DNA of 64,000 bases. Source: Microvirga massiliensis. GTDB taxonomy: Bacteria > Pseudomonadota > Alphaproteobacteria > Rhizobiales > Beijerinckiaceae. The DNA is taken from positions 111,509 to 175,508 of the forward strand of contig NZ_LN811353.1 of assembly GCF_001006805.1 (NCBI RefSeq), given 5' to 3'. A program made the translations under genes and the position numbers. Below, piece after piece: positions 1-9,379 of this stretch. The first letter of the stretch is position 1. Each line of letters begins with the position of its first letter. The notes below the pieces were generated by a model. That model ran no database searches. It was not told where the DNA came from and worked only from the letters and a program-made list of their open reading frames with translations.

Positions 1-1859
1 TGCTCGTCATCCGCAACGAGCACCGCTACGAAATGTACGATCCGCAGATCGAGTTTCCAGAGCCGCTCGTTCCGCGCGAATTGACCTTCGGGGTATCCGA
101 ACGAACGCTGGCCGACGGCACGATTCTCCGAGCCGTCGAACCAGGGGACGTGGCGCGTCTCGCCGAGGTGCTTCGTGAACGTGGCGTGCGTGCCGTTGCG
201 ATCTGTTTCCTCAATGCATTCGTGAATCCTGAGAATGAGCGTCGCGTTGCAAACGAGTTGGCCCGTCTCCTCCCGGACGTCTTCGTGTGCACGTCGTCCG
301 ATGTGGCCCCCCAGATCCGCGAATATGCCCGGGCCTCGACGACCGTCGTCAACGCCTACGCGATGCCGATCTCGCAGCCCTATCTCCGCGGACTGAGCGA
401 GCGGCTCGCGCGCGAAGAATTCGCGAACAAGCCGCTCATCATGCTGAGCTCGGGCGGAGTCGTCGGCGCGGAGACGGCCGGTCGCAATCCCGTTCGCATG
501 ATCGAGAGTGGACCGGCAGCCGGCGCACTTGCGGCCTGTCACTATGCCGAGGTGCTCGGCCTCGATCGCCTGATGTCGTTCGATATGGGCGGGACGACCG
601 CCAAGGCCTGTCTGATCGAGAACCGCGAGCCTTTGGTCACGGGCTTGTTCGAGGTCGATCGCCGCTACCGGTTCAAGGAGGGCAGCGGAATTCCCGTCAC
701 CGTGCCCTCGATCGACATGATCGAGATCGGCGCCGGCGGCGGCTCGATCGCTCATGTCGATTCCCTGGGGCTCCTCAAGGTGGGGCCGGAGAGTGCGGGC
801 TCGAATCCCGGTCCGGCCTGCTACGGGCGCGGCGGGGCGGAACCGACCGTCACGGACGCCGACCTCGTACTCGGCCTGCTCGACGCCGACAACTTTCTGG
901 GCGGCGATATGCGCCTCGACGCGCCCGCGGCCACGGCAGCAATGGCGCGCCTCTCCGACGAACTCGGACTCGGTGCCATCCCGACTGCGCGTGGCATCTT
1001 CCGGGTCGTTACCGAGGCCATGGCTTCGGCGGCCCGGACCCATGCGACGGATCGAGGCGTCGATTATCGCGGTCTTCCACTCTTTGCCTTCGGCGGAGCC
1101 GGTCCGGTCCATGCCTGCGAGGTCGCGCACCTGCTCCAGAGCACGAAGGTGATCATCCCGCCGCAATCGAGCGTGTTGTCCGCTTTCGGCACGCTGGTGA
1201 CTCCCGTCCGCCTCGACCTCGTCCGCTCCGATCTCGCGAAGCTCTCCGAGATCGATTGGGAGCGCGCGACACTGCTCATCGACGAGCTCGCACGCGAGGC
1301 GTTGGCAGCGCTCGCAGAGGCTGGTTGCGGTGCGCGCGACGTGACGTTCGTGTTCGGCGCGGATCTCCGTTATGCGGGACAGCAGCATGAGGTCACGCTG
1401 AACCTCGATGCGGATCCGCGCACGCATCGTGACGCGACGCGGATCGCGGAAGCGTTCGAGGAGGCCTATCGCCAGCTCTACGGGGTAAACCCGTCCCACG
1501 TGCCGATCGAGCTCGTGACATGGCGGCTGACGGCGCGCGGTCCCGTCACACCGTTTCACAGCGCAGCCGAGCCGGCGCGGAGTGACGGTGCCCCAAAGAC
1601 ATGGCGCATCGTGCATGCATGGGCCGACGACATGCGCGTCCCGGTCTATGCGCGGGAGGAGCTCGGTCAGGGGCAGGTCCTCCATGGGCCTGCCATCATC
1701 GAAGAGCGTGAAACGACCACCGTGCTGCCGCCTGGATGGACCGCAACGGTCGATCGATTGGGATGCATCATCGCCACTGCAGGCGGTAAGAGCATCGAGG
1801 CTACGGATCCAGGGCAGAACCGGATCGAACGACAGAGGATGAATGCATGCGTATCGTGA
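1..1859 (+). CDS. Hydantoinase A / 5-oxoprolinase family subunit (5' partial)
   Basis: This is the ATP-dependent hydantoinase A (HyuA/OplAH N-half) type subunit. With a B subunit it hydrolyses hydantoin- or oxoproline-like cyclic amides, or carboxylates ketones in the acetone/acetophenone carboxylase branch. The frame is open from base 3 and the first residues (LVIRNEHRYEMYDPQIEFPEPLVPR) match an internal part of the family, so roughly 100 N-terminal residues, including the first nucleotide-binding loop, lie upstream; the ATG at 33 is internal. Visible are the actin-fold motif FDMGGTTAKACL (codons near 580-615), the glycine-rich EIGAGGGSIA, and SNPGPACYGRGG. The stop overlaps the start of the next gene by 13 bp, so the two are translationally coupled. 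The substrate cannot be told from sequence. Confidence 0.9.
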   Translation, partial: LVIRNEHRYEMYDPQIEFPEPLVPRELTFGVSERTLADGTILRAVEPGDVARLAEVLRERGVRAVAICFLNAFVNPENERRVANELARLLPDVFVCTSSDVAPQIREYARASTTVVNAYAMPISQPYLRGLSERLAREEFANKPLIMLSSGGVVGAETAGRNPVRMIESGPAAGALAACHYAEVLGLDRLMSFDMGGTTAKACLIENREPLVTGLFEVDRRYRFKEGSGIPVTVPSIDMIEIGAGGGSIAHVDSLGLLKVGPESAGSNPGPACYGRGGAEPTVTDADLVLGLLDADNFLGGDMRLDAPAATAAMARLSDELGLGAIPTARGIFRVVTEAMASAARTHATDRGVDYRGLPLFAFGGAGPVHACEVAHLLQSTKVIIPPQSSVLSAFGTLVTPVRLDLVRSDLAKLSEIDWERATLLIDELAREALAALAEAGCGARDVTFVFGADLRYAGQQHEVTLNLDADPRTHRDATRIAEAFEEAYRQLYGVNPSHVPIELVTWRLTARGPVTPFHSAAEPARSDGAPKTWRIVHAWADDMRVPVYAREELGQGQVLHGPAIIEERETTTVLPPGWTATVDRLGCIIATAGGKSIEATDPGQNRIERQRMNACVS

Positions 1860-2761
1860 GCTTTCGCGCCGCGGATCTTGATCGGCTGGGGCTGGTCGAT
1901 GGTGATGAGGTGATTGACCTGCATGCGGTCGACCCCCGTCTCCCGGCCGATCTCGGCGCGATCCTGCGCGAAACCGGTGGCGACCTTTCGCATCTCGAAA
2001 GCATCGCGGCGCGCGCTCGCGCGTCCGCGCGCCGGCCTCTCGCCGGCCTCGAATACGACATCCCCGTGCGCAACCCGGGCAAGATCGTCTGCCTCGGCTT
2101 GAATTACGTCGCGCACGCCAAGGAGGGAGTCTATTCCTCCGCGCCGCTGCCGGAACATCCTTCGCTCTTCCTGCGGTCGCGAAACTCGCTCACACCGCAC
2201 GAAGCGGCGATCGAACGGCCGCTCTGTTCCGACAAGCTCGATTACGAGGCCGAGCTCGTCGCCATCATCGGGAGAAAGATCAGGCATGCCACTCCGGACA
2301 ACGCCCTCCAGGCGGTGGCCGGTTATGCGTGCTTCAATGACGGATCGCTGCGCGATTATCAGCGCCGCACCACGCAGTGGACGATGGGCAAGAATTTCGA
2401 CCGGACCGGTGGTTTCGGTCCCTGGATGGTGACGTCCGACGCATTGCCGCCGGGCGCCACGGGGCTGCGCATCGCGTGCCGCCTTAACGGTGCGACCATG
2501 CAGTCGGATGATACATCGAACATGATCTTCTCCGTAGCCACGACGATCGTTTCGATCACTGAGGGCATGACGCTCGAACCCGGCGATCTCGTCGTGATGG
2601 GTACGCCCTCGGGCGTCGGCTATGCCCGTGCGGAGCCGGTCTTCATGAAGGATGGAGATGTCGTCGAGATCGAAATCGAGGGCATCGGAACGCTCCGCAA
2701 TCCAATCCGTGACGAAATCGCAGACGAACCTACCAAGATCCGCGGTGCGTCACATGCATGA
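1847..2761 (+). CDS. Fumarylacetoacetate hydrolase (FAH) family protein
   Basis: A 304-residue protein of the FAH fold, the divalent-metal-dependent hydrolases, decarboxylases and isomerases acting on beta-diketo or 2-oxo acids. The N-terminal ~80 residues form the small lead-in domain; the catalytic domain starts around GKIVCLGLNYVAHAKEG. Metal-binding acids are visible in DYEAELVAIIG and CFNDGSLRDYQRR, and the C-terminal LEPGDLVVMGTPSGVG is the family signature. The ATG at 1847 lies inside the end of the hydantoinase A gene. Its place between hydantoinase A and B genes suggests it handles an open-chain product of the same route. The exact reaction is unknown. Confidence 0.9.
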   Translation: MRIVSFRAADLDRLGLVDGDEVIDLHAVDPRLPADLGAILRETGGDLSHLESIAARARASARRPLAGLEYDIPVRNPGKIVCLGLNYVAHAKEGVYSSAPLPEHPSLFLRSRNSLTPHEAAIERPLCSDKLDYEAELVAIIGRKIRHATPDNALQAVAGYACFNDGSLRDYQRRTTQWTMGKNFDRTGGFGPWMVTSDALPPGATGLRIACRLNGATMQSDDTSNMIFSVATTIVSITEGMTLEPGDLVVMGTPSGVGYARAEPVFMKDGDVVEIEIEGIGTLRNPIRDEIADEPTKIRGASHA

Positions 2762-2791
2762 GGGCTGCAGAGCAAATTCCGAGGTGGCAAC

Positions 2792-4366
2792 ATGAAGCCG
2801 GACCGATCCGTCCTCGATGGTGTCGAGCTCGAAATCCTCTGGTCGAACCTGATCGGCATTGTCACCGAGCGAGCGAAGGCGCTGCAGCGGATCGCCTTCA
2901 GCCCGATCGTGCGCGAGGCAGGCGATCTCGCCTGCGCACTCTTCGATACCCGCGGGCGCATGGTGGCGCAGGCCAATACCGGCACGCCCGGCCACATCAA
3001 TTCGCTCGCCATTGCGGGTGCACATCTGTCGCGCATATTCGCGGGCCGGATCGAGCCGGGCGACGTGTTGATTTCAAACGACCCCTGGCTGGGGGCTGGC
3101 CACTTCTTCGACATCACGGTGCTGTCCCCGATCTTCGACGAAGACAGGCTTCTGGCCTTTATCGGCTCGACGATCCACCACACCGATATTGGTGGCTACG
3201 GCATTGGTGCCGGTGCGCGGGACGTGCACGAGGAGGGACTGTGGATCCCGCCCCTGAAACTCTACGAGCGGGGCAGGCCGAGCGAGGTCCTGCATGCCAT
3301 CATCCGCGCGAATGTCAGGACGCCTGACGCCGTGTTCGGCGACCTGGCCGCGCAGGTCTCGAGTGGACAGGCCGCGAGCGAACGTCTGATCGCCCTCTGC
3401 CGCGAGCATGGACTTTCCGATATCGAGGAGCTTTCGGACGAGATCATTCGCCGCTCCGAGGAGGCCACGCGGGCGGCAATCCGGCAGCTTGCGGCAGGCA
3501 CCTATCACGGCGAGAGCCGCTTCGATGTTCCGGGTGGCGAGATCGTCACGCTGAAGACGGCGGTCACGGTCGATCCGCAGGCCGGCGAAATCATCGTCGA
3601 TTTCGCGGGTTCCTCTCTACAGACGACGACCGGCATCAACGTCGTTCTCAATTACACGCACGCCTATACCACCTTCGCGATCCGGTCCTGCCTCAATCCG
3701 GATTTGCCGAACAACAGCGGCAGCCTGGCGCCGATCAAGGTTCGCGCACCGGAAGGCTCGATCGTGAACTGCACCTATCCTGCGCCGGTGAATGCGCGGC
3801 ACGTGGTCGGTATGTATGTGCCCATGCCGATCCTCAAGGCCTTGTATCAGGTGATGCCGGAGCGGGTGCTCGCAGAGGGGTCGGGGGCCGTCTGGACGAT
3901 CCAGATCCAGGGCCGCCAGGCGGACGGCAGACCCTTCACGTCCTCGATGTTCAATTATTCAGGCGGGATGGGTGCGCGGGCGACAAAGCCCGGTCCGAGC
4001 GCCACCTGCTATCCGACCGGTGTCGCCGCGGTTCCCGTCGAGATCCTCGAAGCCGTGATGCCGATCGTCTTCGACCGCAAGGAGTTGCGGCCGGATTCCG
4101 GCGGGGCCGGGCACAGCCGGGGCGGTGACGGACAAATCATCCAATTCAGGATGCGCACCAGCGACGAATGGCTTCTCAACGCCGTACCCAGCCGTCTCGA
4201 CGAAGGGCCGGAGGGAATCGGCGGCGGCGCTCCTGGCGCCCCGGGCCGGTTCCTCGTCAACGGGGAACCGGTCGCATCGGCCCGCAAGCTCACCATGCAG
4301 CCCGACGACGTCGTGCTGATGGAAACGCCGGGAGGGGGCGGTTACGGTCCCCCAATCGATCAATAA
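2792..4366 (+). CDS. Hydantoinase B / oxoprolinase family subunit
   Basis: A 524-residue hydantoinase B (HyuB) family protein, the partner of the HyuA-type subunit encoded at the window edge. Family features seen: the opening LDGVELEILWSNLIGIVTERAKALQRIAFSPIVREAGDLACALFD (read in parts), TGTPGHINSLA, the LISNDPWLGAGHFFDITVLSP block and the C-terminal TPGGGGYGPP. The length is normal for a stand-alone B subunit. A purine-rich site (gaggtgg, about 2782-2788) precedes the ATG. It is in an operon with the FAH protein upstream and an ABC importer starting 31 bp downstream, so its substrate probably comes in through that importer. Substrate class is inferred only from family. Confidence 0.92.
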   Translation: MKPDRSVLDGVELEILWSNLIGIVTERAKALQRIAFSPIVREAGDLACALFDTRGRMVAQANTGTPGHINSLAIAGAHLSRIFAGRIEPGDVLISNDPWLGAGHFFDITVLSPIFDEDRLLAFIGSTIHHTDIGGYGIGAGARDVHEEGLWIPPLKLYERGRPSEVLHAIIRANVRTPDAVFGDLAAQVSSGQAASERLIALCREHGLSDIEELSDEIIRRSEEATRAAIRQLAAGTYHGESRFDVPGGEIVTLKTAVTVDPQAGEIIVDFAGSSLQTTTGINVVLNYTHAYTTFAIRSCLNPDLPNNSGSLAPIKVRAPEGSIVNCTYPAPVNARHVVGMYVPMPILKALYQVMPERVLAEGSGAVWTIQIQGRQADGRPFTSSMFNYSGGMGARATKPGPSATCYPTGVAAVPVEILEAVMPIVFDRKELRPDSGGAGHSRGGDGQIIQFRMRTSDEWLLNAVPSRLDEGPEGIGGGAPGAPGRFLVNGEPVASARKLTMQPDDVVLMETPGGGGYGPPIDQ

Positions 4367-4397
4367 CAAGAACGATCAACATCCAGGAGGAACGCTC

Positions 4398-5555
4398 ATG
4401 TCGAAAATGCAAATGTCGAAGTTGCGTCGGCTCACTCTTGCGGCGGGTTGTCTCGCGGCGGCGTTCGCCGTCTCGCCTGCTTCAGCGCAAGATACCTATC
4501 GGCTCGGCATATCGGCCGGTCTGACGGGCTATGCGGCCACAGTCGACCGCGCTTGGTCCGATGCCGTGCAGCTGGCAGCCGAAGCGGTGAACAGCCGAGG
4601 GGGCGTGCTGGGGCGCAAGCTCCAGGTGATCGTCGAGGACAACCGGTCCGAGCCGCAGGAGGCCGTTACCGTCTACCGCAAGATGATCTCGTCCGACCAG
4701 GTGAACGTGTTCACCTCGGGATGCGTGTCGGCCGGCAATTTCGCGGCCGCTGGGCTCGTCGTCCGGGCTCAGATCCCGATGGTGCTGTGCTCGATCCTGC
4801 CGCAGCAGCCGGATCACGTGAAATGGGCCTTCACGACGATCCCGCCGCCGCGCTTCGAGGTCGAGACCAGGTTGAAATATCTGCAGGACAGGACGCAGAT
4901 CAAGAAGATCGGTGTCCTGCACGATCCCACGCCCTATGCCAACCTGCAGAAGCAGGCGGCCGAGAAGGCCGCTCCGCAGTTCGGACTCGAGATCGTCGGG
5001 ATCGAGCAATACAAGCAGGACGATGCGGATCTCTCGGTGCAGATCAGTAAGATGCACGCAGCCGGGGCGCGGGCGATCCTGAAGATCGGTCTCGGCGGAA
5101 CCACGCTCACGGCCGCGAAGAACATCAAGCAGCTCGGTCTCGACATGCTGATGCTCACGAGCCTCGAGGACATCGCGGTGTTCAGGCCTGTCGCGGAGGT
5201 ACTCGGCGACAAGTTCTTCTTCGTCGCTTCTCCCTCGCAGGTCTATGATGCTCTGCCGGATAGCGCGCTCAAGAAGGAGATCACGGCTTTCCTGGGCCCC
5301 TGGCGCGCCAAGTATCAGGATCGCGACCCGAACTGGGCCGGCCGCGGCTGGGACGCCGTCATGCTCACGGTGAAGGCCGTCGAGGCCGCGAAATCCTTCG
5401 AAGGTCCTAAGGTGCGTGATGCTCTCGAGTCGATCTCAGGCTGGCAGGGAACGACGGGAATCTACAACTTCTCGCCCGAAAACCATCAGGGCATCACCGA
5501 GAACCCGCTCTTCCTCGCCCAGATCAAGGACGGCCAGGTCGTTCTCGCTCAATAA
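4398..5555 (+). CDS. ABC transporter substrate-binding protein (branched-chain amino acid type)
   Basis: A 385-residue periplasmic binding protein of the LivJ/LivK (Peripla_BP_6) class. The first ~30 residues form a Sec signal peptide: basic MSKMQMSKLRR, a hydrophobic Ala-rich stretch, then an ASAQ-type cleavage site. The mature part begins DTYRLGISAGLTGYAA and has the usual two-lobe pattern (VNSRGGVLGRKLQVIVEDN, GRGWDAVMLTVKAVEAA). A strong Shine-Dalgarno, aggagg, sits at 4385-4390. It captures the solute for the LivFMGH-type genes that follow. Members of this class bind amino acids, amides, urea or aromatic acids, so the ligand is unknown; the hydantoinase neighbours suggest a cyclic amide or related compound. 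Confidence 0.92.
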   Translation: MSKMQMSKLRRLTLAAGCLAAAFAVSPASAQDTYRLGISAGLTGYAATVDRAWSDAVQLAAEAVNSRGGVLGRKLQVIVEDNRSEPQEAVTVYRKMISSDQVNVFTSGCVSAGNFAAAGLVVRAQIPMVLCSILPQQPDHVKWAFTTIPPPRFEVETRLKYLQDRTQIKKIGVLHDPTPYANLQKQAAEKAAPQFGLEIVGIEQYKQDDADLSVQISKMHAAGARAILKIGLGGTTLTAAKNIKQLGLDMLMLTSLEDIAVFRPVAEVLGDKFFFVASPSQVYDALPDSALKKEITAFLGPWRAKYQDRDPNWAGRGWDAVMLTVKAVEAAKSFEGPKVRDALESISGWQGTTGIYNFSPENHQGITENPLFLAQIKDGQVVLAQ

Positions 5556-5576
5556 TGCCGTCCGGGAGATCTCGCG

Positions 5577-6287
5577 ATGCGCGTCTTCGAGACCGAGGCA
5601 CTGGCGGCCCGCTACGGCCATGTCGAAGCACTGCGTGGCGTCAACCTCCATGTCGAGGATGGCGAACTCGTCGCCGTCCTCGGCCCGAACGGTGCCGGGA
5701 AATCGACCCTGATGCGTGCGATCATGGGCCTGATTGCCAATACCGGAACCGTGCGTCTGCAGGGAGAGCCGCTGCCGCGCCGCGATCCGGCGGCTCTCGC
5801 CGCACGCGGGGTCGTCATGGTGCCGGAAGGCCGGGGCATTTTCGGACCGATGAGCGTCGAGGACAATCTCGAACTCGGCGCTTATCTGCTCGGCCGCGGG
5901 GATCCCCTTTTCGAGGAGCGTCGAGCGCGCGTCCTCGGCCTCTTTCCGCGCCTCAAGGAGCGGCTGTCGCAGGTTGCCGGATCCCTGTCCGGCGGTGAGC
6001 AGCAGATGCTTGCCGTCGGGCGCGCCTTGATGGCCGGTCCACGCATCCTGCTGCTCGACGAACCGTCGCTCGGGCTGGCCCCGAGAGTCACGGCCGAGAT
6101 CATGGAAACCCTCGGCGAACTCAACCGCCAGGGGCTCCCGATCATCCTCGTCGAACAGAAGGCGCCGCTCGCTCTCAAACTCGCAAATCGTGCCTATCTC
6201 CTGTCGCTCGGACGGATCATGGCCGAAATCAACCCACGCGAGATCACATCGCATGACGAGCTTTCGCGCTACTACTTCAGCGCGTGA
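5577..6287 (+). CDS. livF: ABC transporter ATP-binding protein, LivF type
   Basis: A 236-residue cytoplasmic ATPase of the branched-chain-type importer. Walker A is GPNGAGKSTL (~residue 38), the ABC signature LSGGEQQMLAVGRAL (~139), Walker B ILLLDEPSLGLAP (~160), followed by an H-loop region in which VEQKAPLAL takes the usual place. It lies 21 bp after the binding-protein gene and its end overlaps the start of the permease gene by 35 bp. The symbol reflects family position, not proven leucine transport. Confidence 0.92.
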   Translation: MRVFETEALAARYGHVEALRGVNLHVEDGELVAVLGPNGAGKSTLMRAIMGLIANTGTVRLQGEPLPRRDPAALAARGVVMVPEGRGIFGPMSVEDNLELGAYLLGRGDPLFEERRARVLGLFPRLKERLSQVAGSLSGGEQQMLAVGRALMAGPRILLLDEPSLGLAPRVTAEIMETLGELNRQGLPIILVEQKAPLALKLANRAYLLSLGRIMAEINPREITSHDELSRYYFSA

Positions 6288-7278
6288 TCCGGCCGGCGCG
6301 CGCGACGATGCCCCGGTACAGGCATCGAGGCCGGATCGTGTCGACGGAATTCTCACGGTTCTGCCGGGGCTGATCGGCCTCGCTCTCGTCGCGTATGCCT
6401 ATCTGGCCGGCGGTTACATCACATCCGTCGTCTCGTTCGGACTCGTCTATGCCCTGTTCGTCACCGGACTGAACTTGTTCATGGGCTATACCGGACAGGT
6501 CTCGTTCGGTCAGAACGCCTTTGCGGCGATCAGTGGCTATGCATCGGCGGTGCTGACGACCGCATATGGCTGGTCGGTGATCCCGGCTCTGCTCGTCGGC
6601 GTCGTCGGCGCACTCGTGGTTGCCCTCATCGTCGGCTACCCGGCATTACGGCTGCGCGGCCATTATCTCGCGATGGCGACGCTGGCGATCGGGTTGATCG
6701 CCTACGAGGTGGCGGTACAGTGGCAGTCGGTCACGCAAGGCTATATGGGGATTTCCGGAATCCCTCCGCTCGGCGCGTTCGGCTACGACATCCTCTCGGA
6801 TCGCGGCAACCTCCTGTTCCTGACCTTCGTTGCCGCGCTCGGCATCGCGGCTTCGGCGCTGATCCGGCACTCACGCCTCGGCAGGGCGATGTCGGCCGTC
6901 GCCGGCAGTGAGGATGCAGCCCGGGCGCTCGGCATCGATGTCGCCCGCTACAAGCTTCTGGCCTTTCTCATTGCGGCCGCCTACGCGGCGCTGGCCGGCT
7001 CGCTTTTCGTCCATGTCGTCGGTTTCGTGAGCCCCGAGGTCTATGGGCTCCACATGGTGAATCTCGCCTTCACGATGCTCTATGTGGGCGGCATCGGCAC
7101 CATCATGGGTCCGCTCATCGGGGCGGTGATCATCATGCTGCTGCCCGAGACGATCCGCAGTTTCAAGGACTACCAGGATCTCGCCTACGGCGCTGCCTTG
7201 ATCCTGATCCTCATCTATGCGCCGCGCGGCCTCGCCTCGCTCGCGGATCTGTGGCGGAACCGGAAGAGGCGCACATGA
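6253..7278 (+). CDS. livM: ABC transporter permease, LivM type
   Basis: A 341-residue membrane permease. About eight to ten hydrophobic segments follow a hydrophilic N-terminus of about 30 residues. The LivM signature GLNLFMGYTGQVSFGQNAF is present, as is the EAA-like loop region GSEDAARALGIDVARYKLLAF. The frame is open further upstream to 6190, but the ATG at 6253 gives the normal length; it overlaps livF by 35 bp. The stop shares an ATGA overlap with the next gene, indicating tight coupling. It forms the inner-membrane channel together with the LivH-type protein encoded two genes on. Confidence 0.9.
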   Translation: MTSFRATTSARDPAGARDDAPVQASRPDRVDGILTVLPGLIGLALVAYAYLAGGYITSVVSFGLVYALFVTGLNLFMGYTGQVSFGQNAFAAISGYASAVLTTAYGWSVIPALLVGVVGALVVALIVGYPALRLRGHYLAMATLAIGLIAYEVAVQWQSVTQGYMGISGIPPLGAFGYDILSDRGNLLFLTFVAALGIAASALIRHSRLGRAMSAVAGSEDAARALGIDVARYKLLAFLIAAAYAALAGSLFVHVVGFVSPEVYGLHMVNLAFTMLYVGGIGTIMGPLIGAVIIMLLPETIRSFKDYQDLAYGAALILILIYAPRGLASLADLWRNRKRRT

Positions 7279-8096
7279 CCCGACACTCGAACCGAACTGC
7301 AGCGGAACCGGGCACGATTCACGAGACCCGGCTATCGGTCAGAACTCTCACCAAGCGCTTCGGTGGTCTGGTCGCCGTCGATGCCGTCACCTTCGACGTT
7401 GCGCGAGCGGGTGTGACCGCCGTCATCGGTCCCAATGGCGCCGGCAAGACCACTCTCTTCAACACGATCGCGGGCGCGTTTCCCCCGACGGATGGCCGCG
7501 TGCTGTTCGAGGGCGACGACATCACGGGTCTGCCGCCGGAAAGGGTCGCCGCGCGTGGTCTGATCCGCACCTTTCAGCTCGTGCAGCTATTCCAGAACCT
7601 GTCCGTCAAGGAGAACGTCAAGGTCGGGCGGCATCTGCATACGCGCGGCGGACTTCTGGCGGCACTGCTGCGTCCGGGCTGGGCCCGGCGCGAGGAGGCG
7701 GGCGTGGAGCAGCGGGCGCGCGAACTGCTGGCCTTCGTGGGTCTCGATCATCGCGCCGAGCTTCCGGCCTCAGTCCTGCCCTATGGCCAGCAGCGGCTGC
7801 TCGAGATTGCCCGCGCCATGGCGGCAGAGCCGAAGCTGCTGCTGCTCGACGAGCCGGCAGCCGGTCTGAATGCCGACGAGACCCGTCGCCTTGCGGAGGT
7901 CATTCGCCGGATCGCGGATGATGGAACGACCGTGCTGCTGATCGAGCATGACATGACGCTCGTGATGAACACCGCGGATTCAGTCGTGGTCCTCGATTTC
8001 GGCCGCAAGATCTCGGAGGGGACCCCGGATGCGGTTCGCGCCGATCCAGCCGTGATCGAGGCTTATCTGGGCAGCCCGGAGACGCTCCATGCGTGA
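7275..8096 (+). CDS. livG: ABC transporter ATP-binding protein, LivG type
   Basis: A 273-residue ATPase, the second nucleotide-binding subunit of the importer. It has Walker A GPNGAGKTTLF (~residue 54), signature LPYGQQRLLEIARAM, Walker B LLLLDEPAAGLNADE and H-loop IEHDMTLVMN, plus the LivG-specific insertion around IRTFQLVQLFQNLSVKENV. The start chosen is the ATG of the ATGA overlap with livM, preceded by gaagagg at 7263-7269. An in-frame ATG at 7251 lies further inside livM and would only add eight residues. Confidence 0.92.
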   Translation: MTRHSNRTAAEPGTIHETRLSVRTLTKRFGGLVAVDAVTFDVARAGVTAVIGPNGAGKTTLFNTIAGAFPPTDGRVLFEGDDITGLPPERVAARGLIRTFQLVQLFQNLSVKENVKVGRHLHTRGGLLAALLRPGWARREEAGVEQRARELLAFVGLDHRAELPASVLPYGQQRLLEIARAMAAEPKLLLLDEPAAGLNADETRRLAEVIRRIADDGTTVLLIEHDMTLVMNTADSVVVLDFGRKISEGTPDAVRADPAVIEAYLGSPETLHA

Positions 8097-8138
8097 GGCC
8101 GTCCGTTATACATCCCCGGTGGTGTCGGGAGACTTATC

Positions 8139-9017
8139 GTGACCGATCCCTCCTATATCGCGCAGATCCTGGTCAGCGGACTCGGCGTCGGCTGCGTCTA
8201 CGGGCTGATCGCGATCGGCTTCTGCGTGATCTACAACGCCAGCGGCATCGTGAATTTCGCGCAGGGCGCATTCGTGATGCTCGGCGGGATCATCACGCAC
8301 GTGCTCCTGCAGAGCTACGGTGTGCCGCTGGTTCTGGCAGCGTGCCTCGCTACCGCATTCGTTGCGGCGCTCGGCGTGCTGGTCGAGCGGCTGGTCGTGC
8401 GGCCACTCTGGAATCGCAATGCCAGCATGTTCGTGATGATTCTCGCGACGCTGGCCGTCCAGATCGTGATCGAGCGCGCGACCCTGATCGCGGTAGGGGA
8501 TCAGCCCAAGACGCTGCCGATGTTCACGGATCTGCCGCCGCTGCGGATTCTTGGCGTGGCCATCAGCTATCAGTTCTTCTGGATCGTCGGCGCCTCGCTC
8601 CTCGTGATCCTCGCGCTCGGCGCCTTCTTTTCCCGGACCCGCGTCGGCAAGGCGATGCGGGCCTGTGCCATCAATCGTGAGGCGGCCGCCCTGCAGGGCA
8701 TTCGCGTGTCGCGGATGCTTGCCCTCTCGTTCGCGCTCAGCGCCGCCCTCGGCGCGATTGCCGGGATCCTGATCACGCCGACCCAGTACATCGCCTTCAA
8801 TCTCGGAGTGCCGTTCGCGATCTCGGGCTTCATCGCCGCGATCGTTGGCGGCTTCGGACGCCCGTTCGGCGCCTTCCTGGGCGGGCTCGCCCTCGGCGTG
8901 ACACAGGCCGCAGCGGTGGTGGCGCTGGGCGCCGGCTACAAGAACGCCGCCGCGCTGACGGTGCTGCTCCTGTTCCTGTTCCTGCGTCCGCAGGGAATCC
9001 TGGGTGCCGCCAAATAG
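8139..9017 (+). CDS. livH: ABC transporter permease, LivH type
   Basis: A 292-residue, very hydrophobic permease, starting at GTG 8139 with a cgggaga ribosome-binding site upstream. LivH features: GLGVGCVYGLIAIGFCVIYNAS, GIVNFAQGAFVMLGG, and the loop GKAMRACAINREAAALQGI, which contacts the ATPases. It completes the importer of this operon (binding protein, LivF, LivM, LivG, LivH). The order, with livF first and livH last, differs from the E. coli livKHMGF order. Confidence 0.9.
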   Translation: MTDPSYIAQILVSGLGVGCVYGLIAIGFCVIYNASGIVNFAQGAFVMLGGIITHVLLQSYGVPLVLAACLATAFVAALGVLVERLVVRPLWNRNASMFVMILATLAVQIVIERATLIAVGDQPKTLPMFTDLPPLRILGVAISYQFFWIVGASLLVILALGAFFSRTRVGKAMRACAINREAAALQGIRVSRMLALSFALSAALGAIAGILITPTQYIAFNLGVPFAISGFIAAIVGGFGRPFGAFLGGLALGVTQAAAVVALGAGYKNAAALTVLLLFLFLRPQGILGAAK

Positions 9018-9046
9018 GCGGGAGTACGGCCAAAAGGGAGAAAGCC

Positions 9047-9379
9047 ATGGATGTTCGGAAGATCGACTGGAACGCGATCCCCTGGAAGGAGATCCGGCCA
9101 GGAGTCGAGCAGAAGGCGTTTTCCGGAGAGGGGGCGACAGTCGCCCTTCACCGGCTTGCGCCGGGGCACGAGCCGAAGCCCCACAGCCACCCCAACGAGC
9201 AGATCGCCTATATCATCGCCGGCACGATGCGCTTCCATGTCGGTGACGAGAGCCATCTGCTCGGGCCGGGTGGGGTGCTCGTGGTGCCGCCGAACGTGGT
9301 CCATTGGGGCGAGGTGGTCGGCGACGAGCCGGTCCTCAACCTTGACGTGTTCACGCCACGCCGCCCCGAATATGCCTGA
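9047..9379 (+). CDS. Cupin-domain protein
   Basis: A 110-residue single-domain cupin. The first cupin motif is HSHPNEQIAYIIAGTMRFHVG, with HxH and Glu metal ligands, and the second is PNVVHWGEVVGDE, with the His ligand. It follows livH by 29 bp with a good Shine-Dalgarno (aaagggag), so it is the last gene of the hydantoinase/importer operon. Small cupins in such operons act as isomerases, dioxygenases or ligand-sensing accessory proteins. No more exact function can be given. Confidence 0.85.
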   Translation: MDVRKIDWNAIPWKEIRPGVEQKAFSGEGATVALHRLAPGHEPKPHSHPNEQIAYIIAGTMRFHVGDESHLLGPGGVLVVPPNVVHWGEVVGDEPVLNLDVFTPRRPEYA

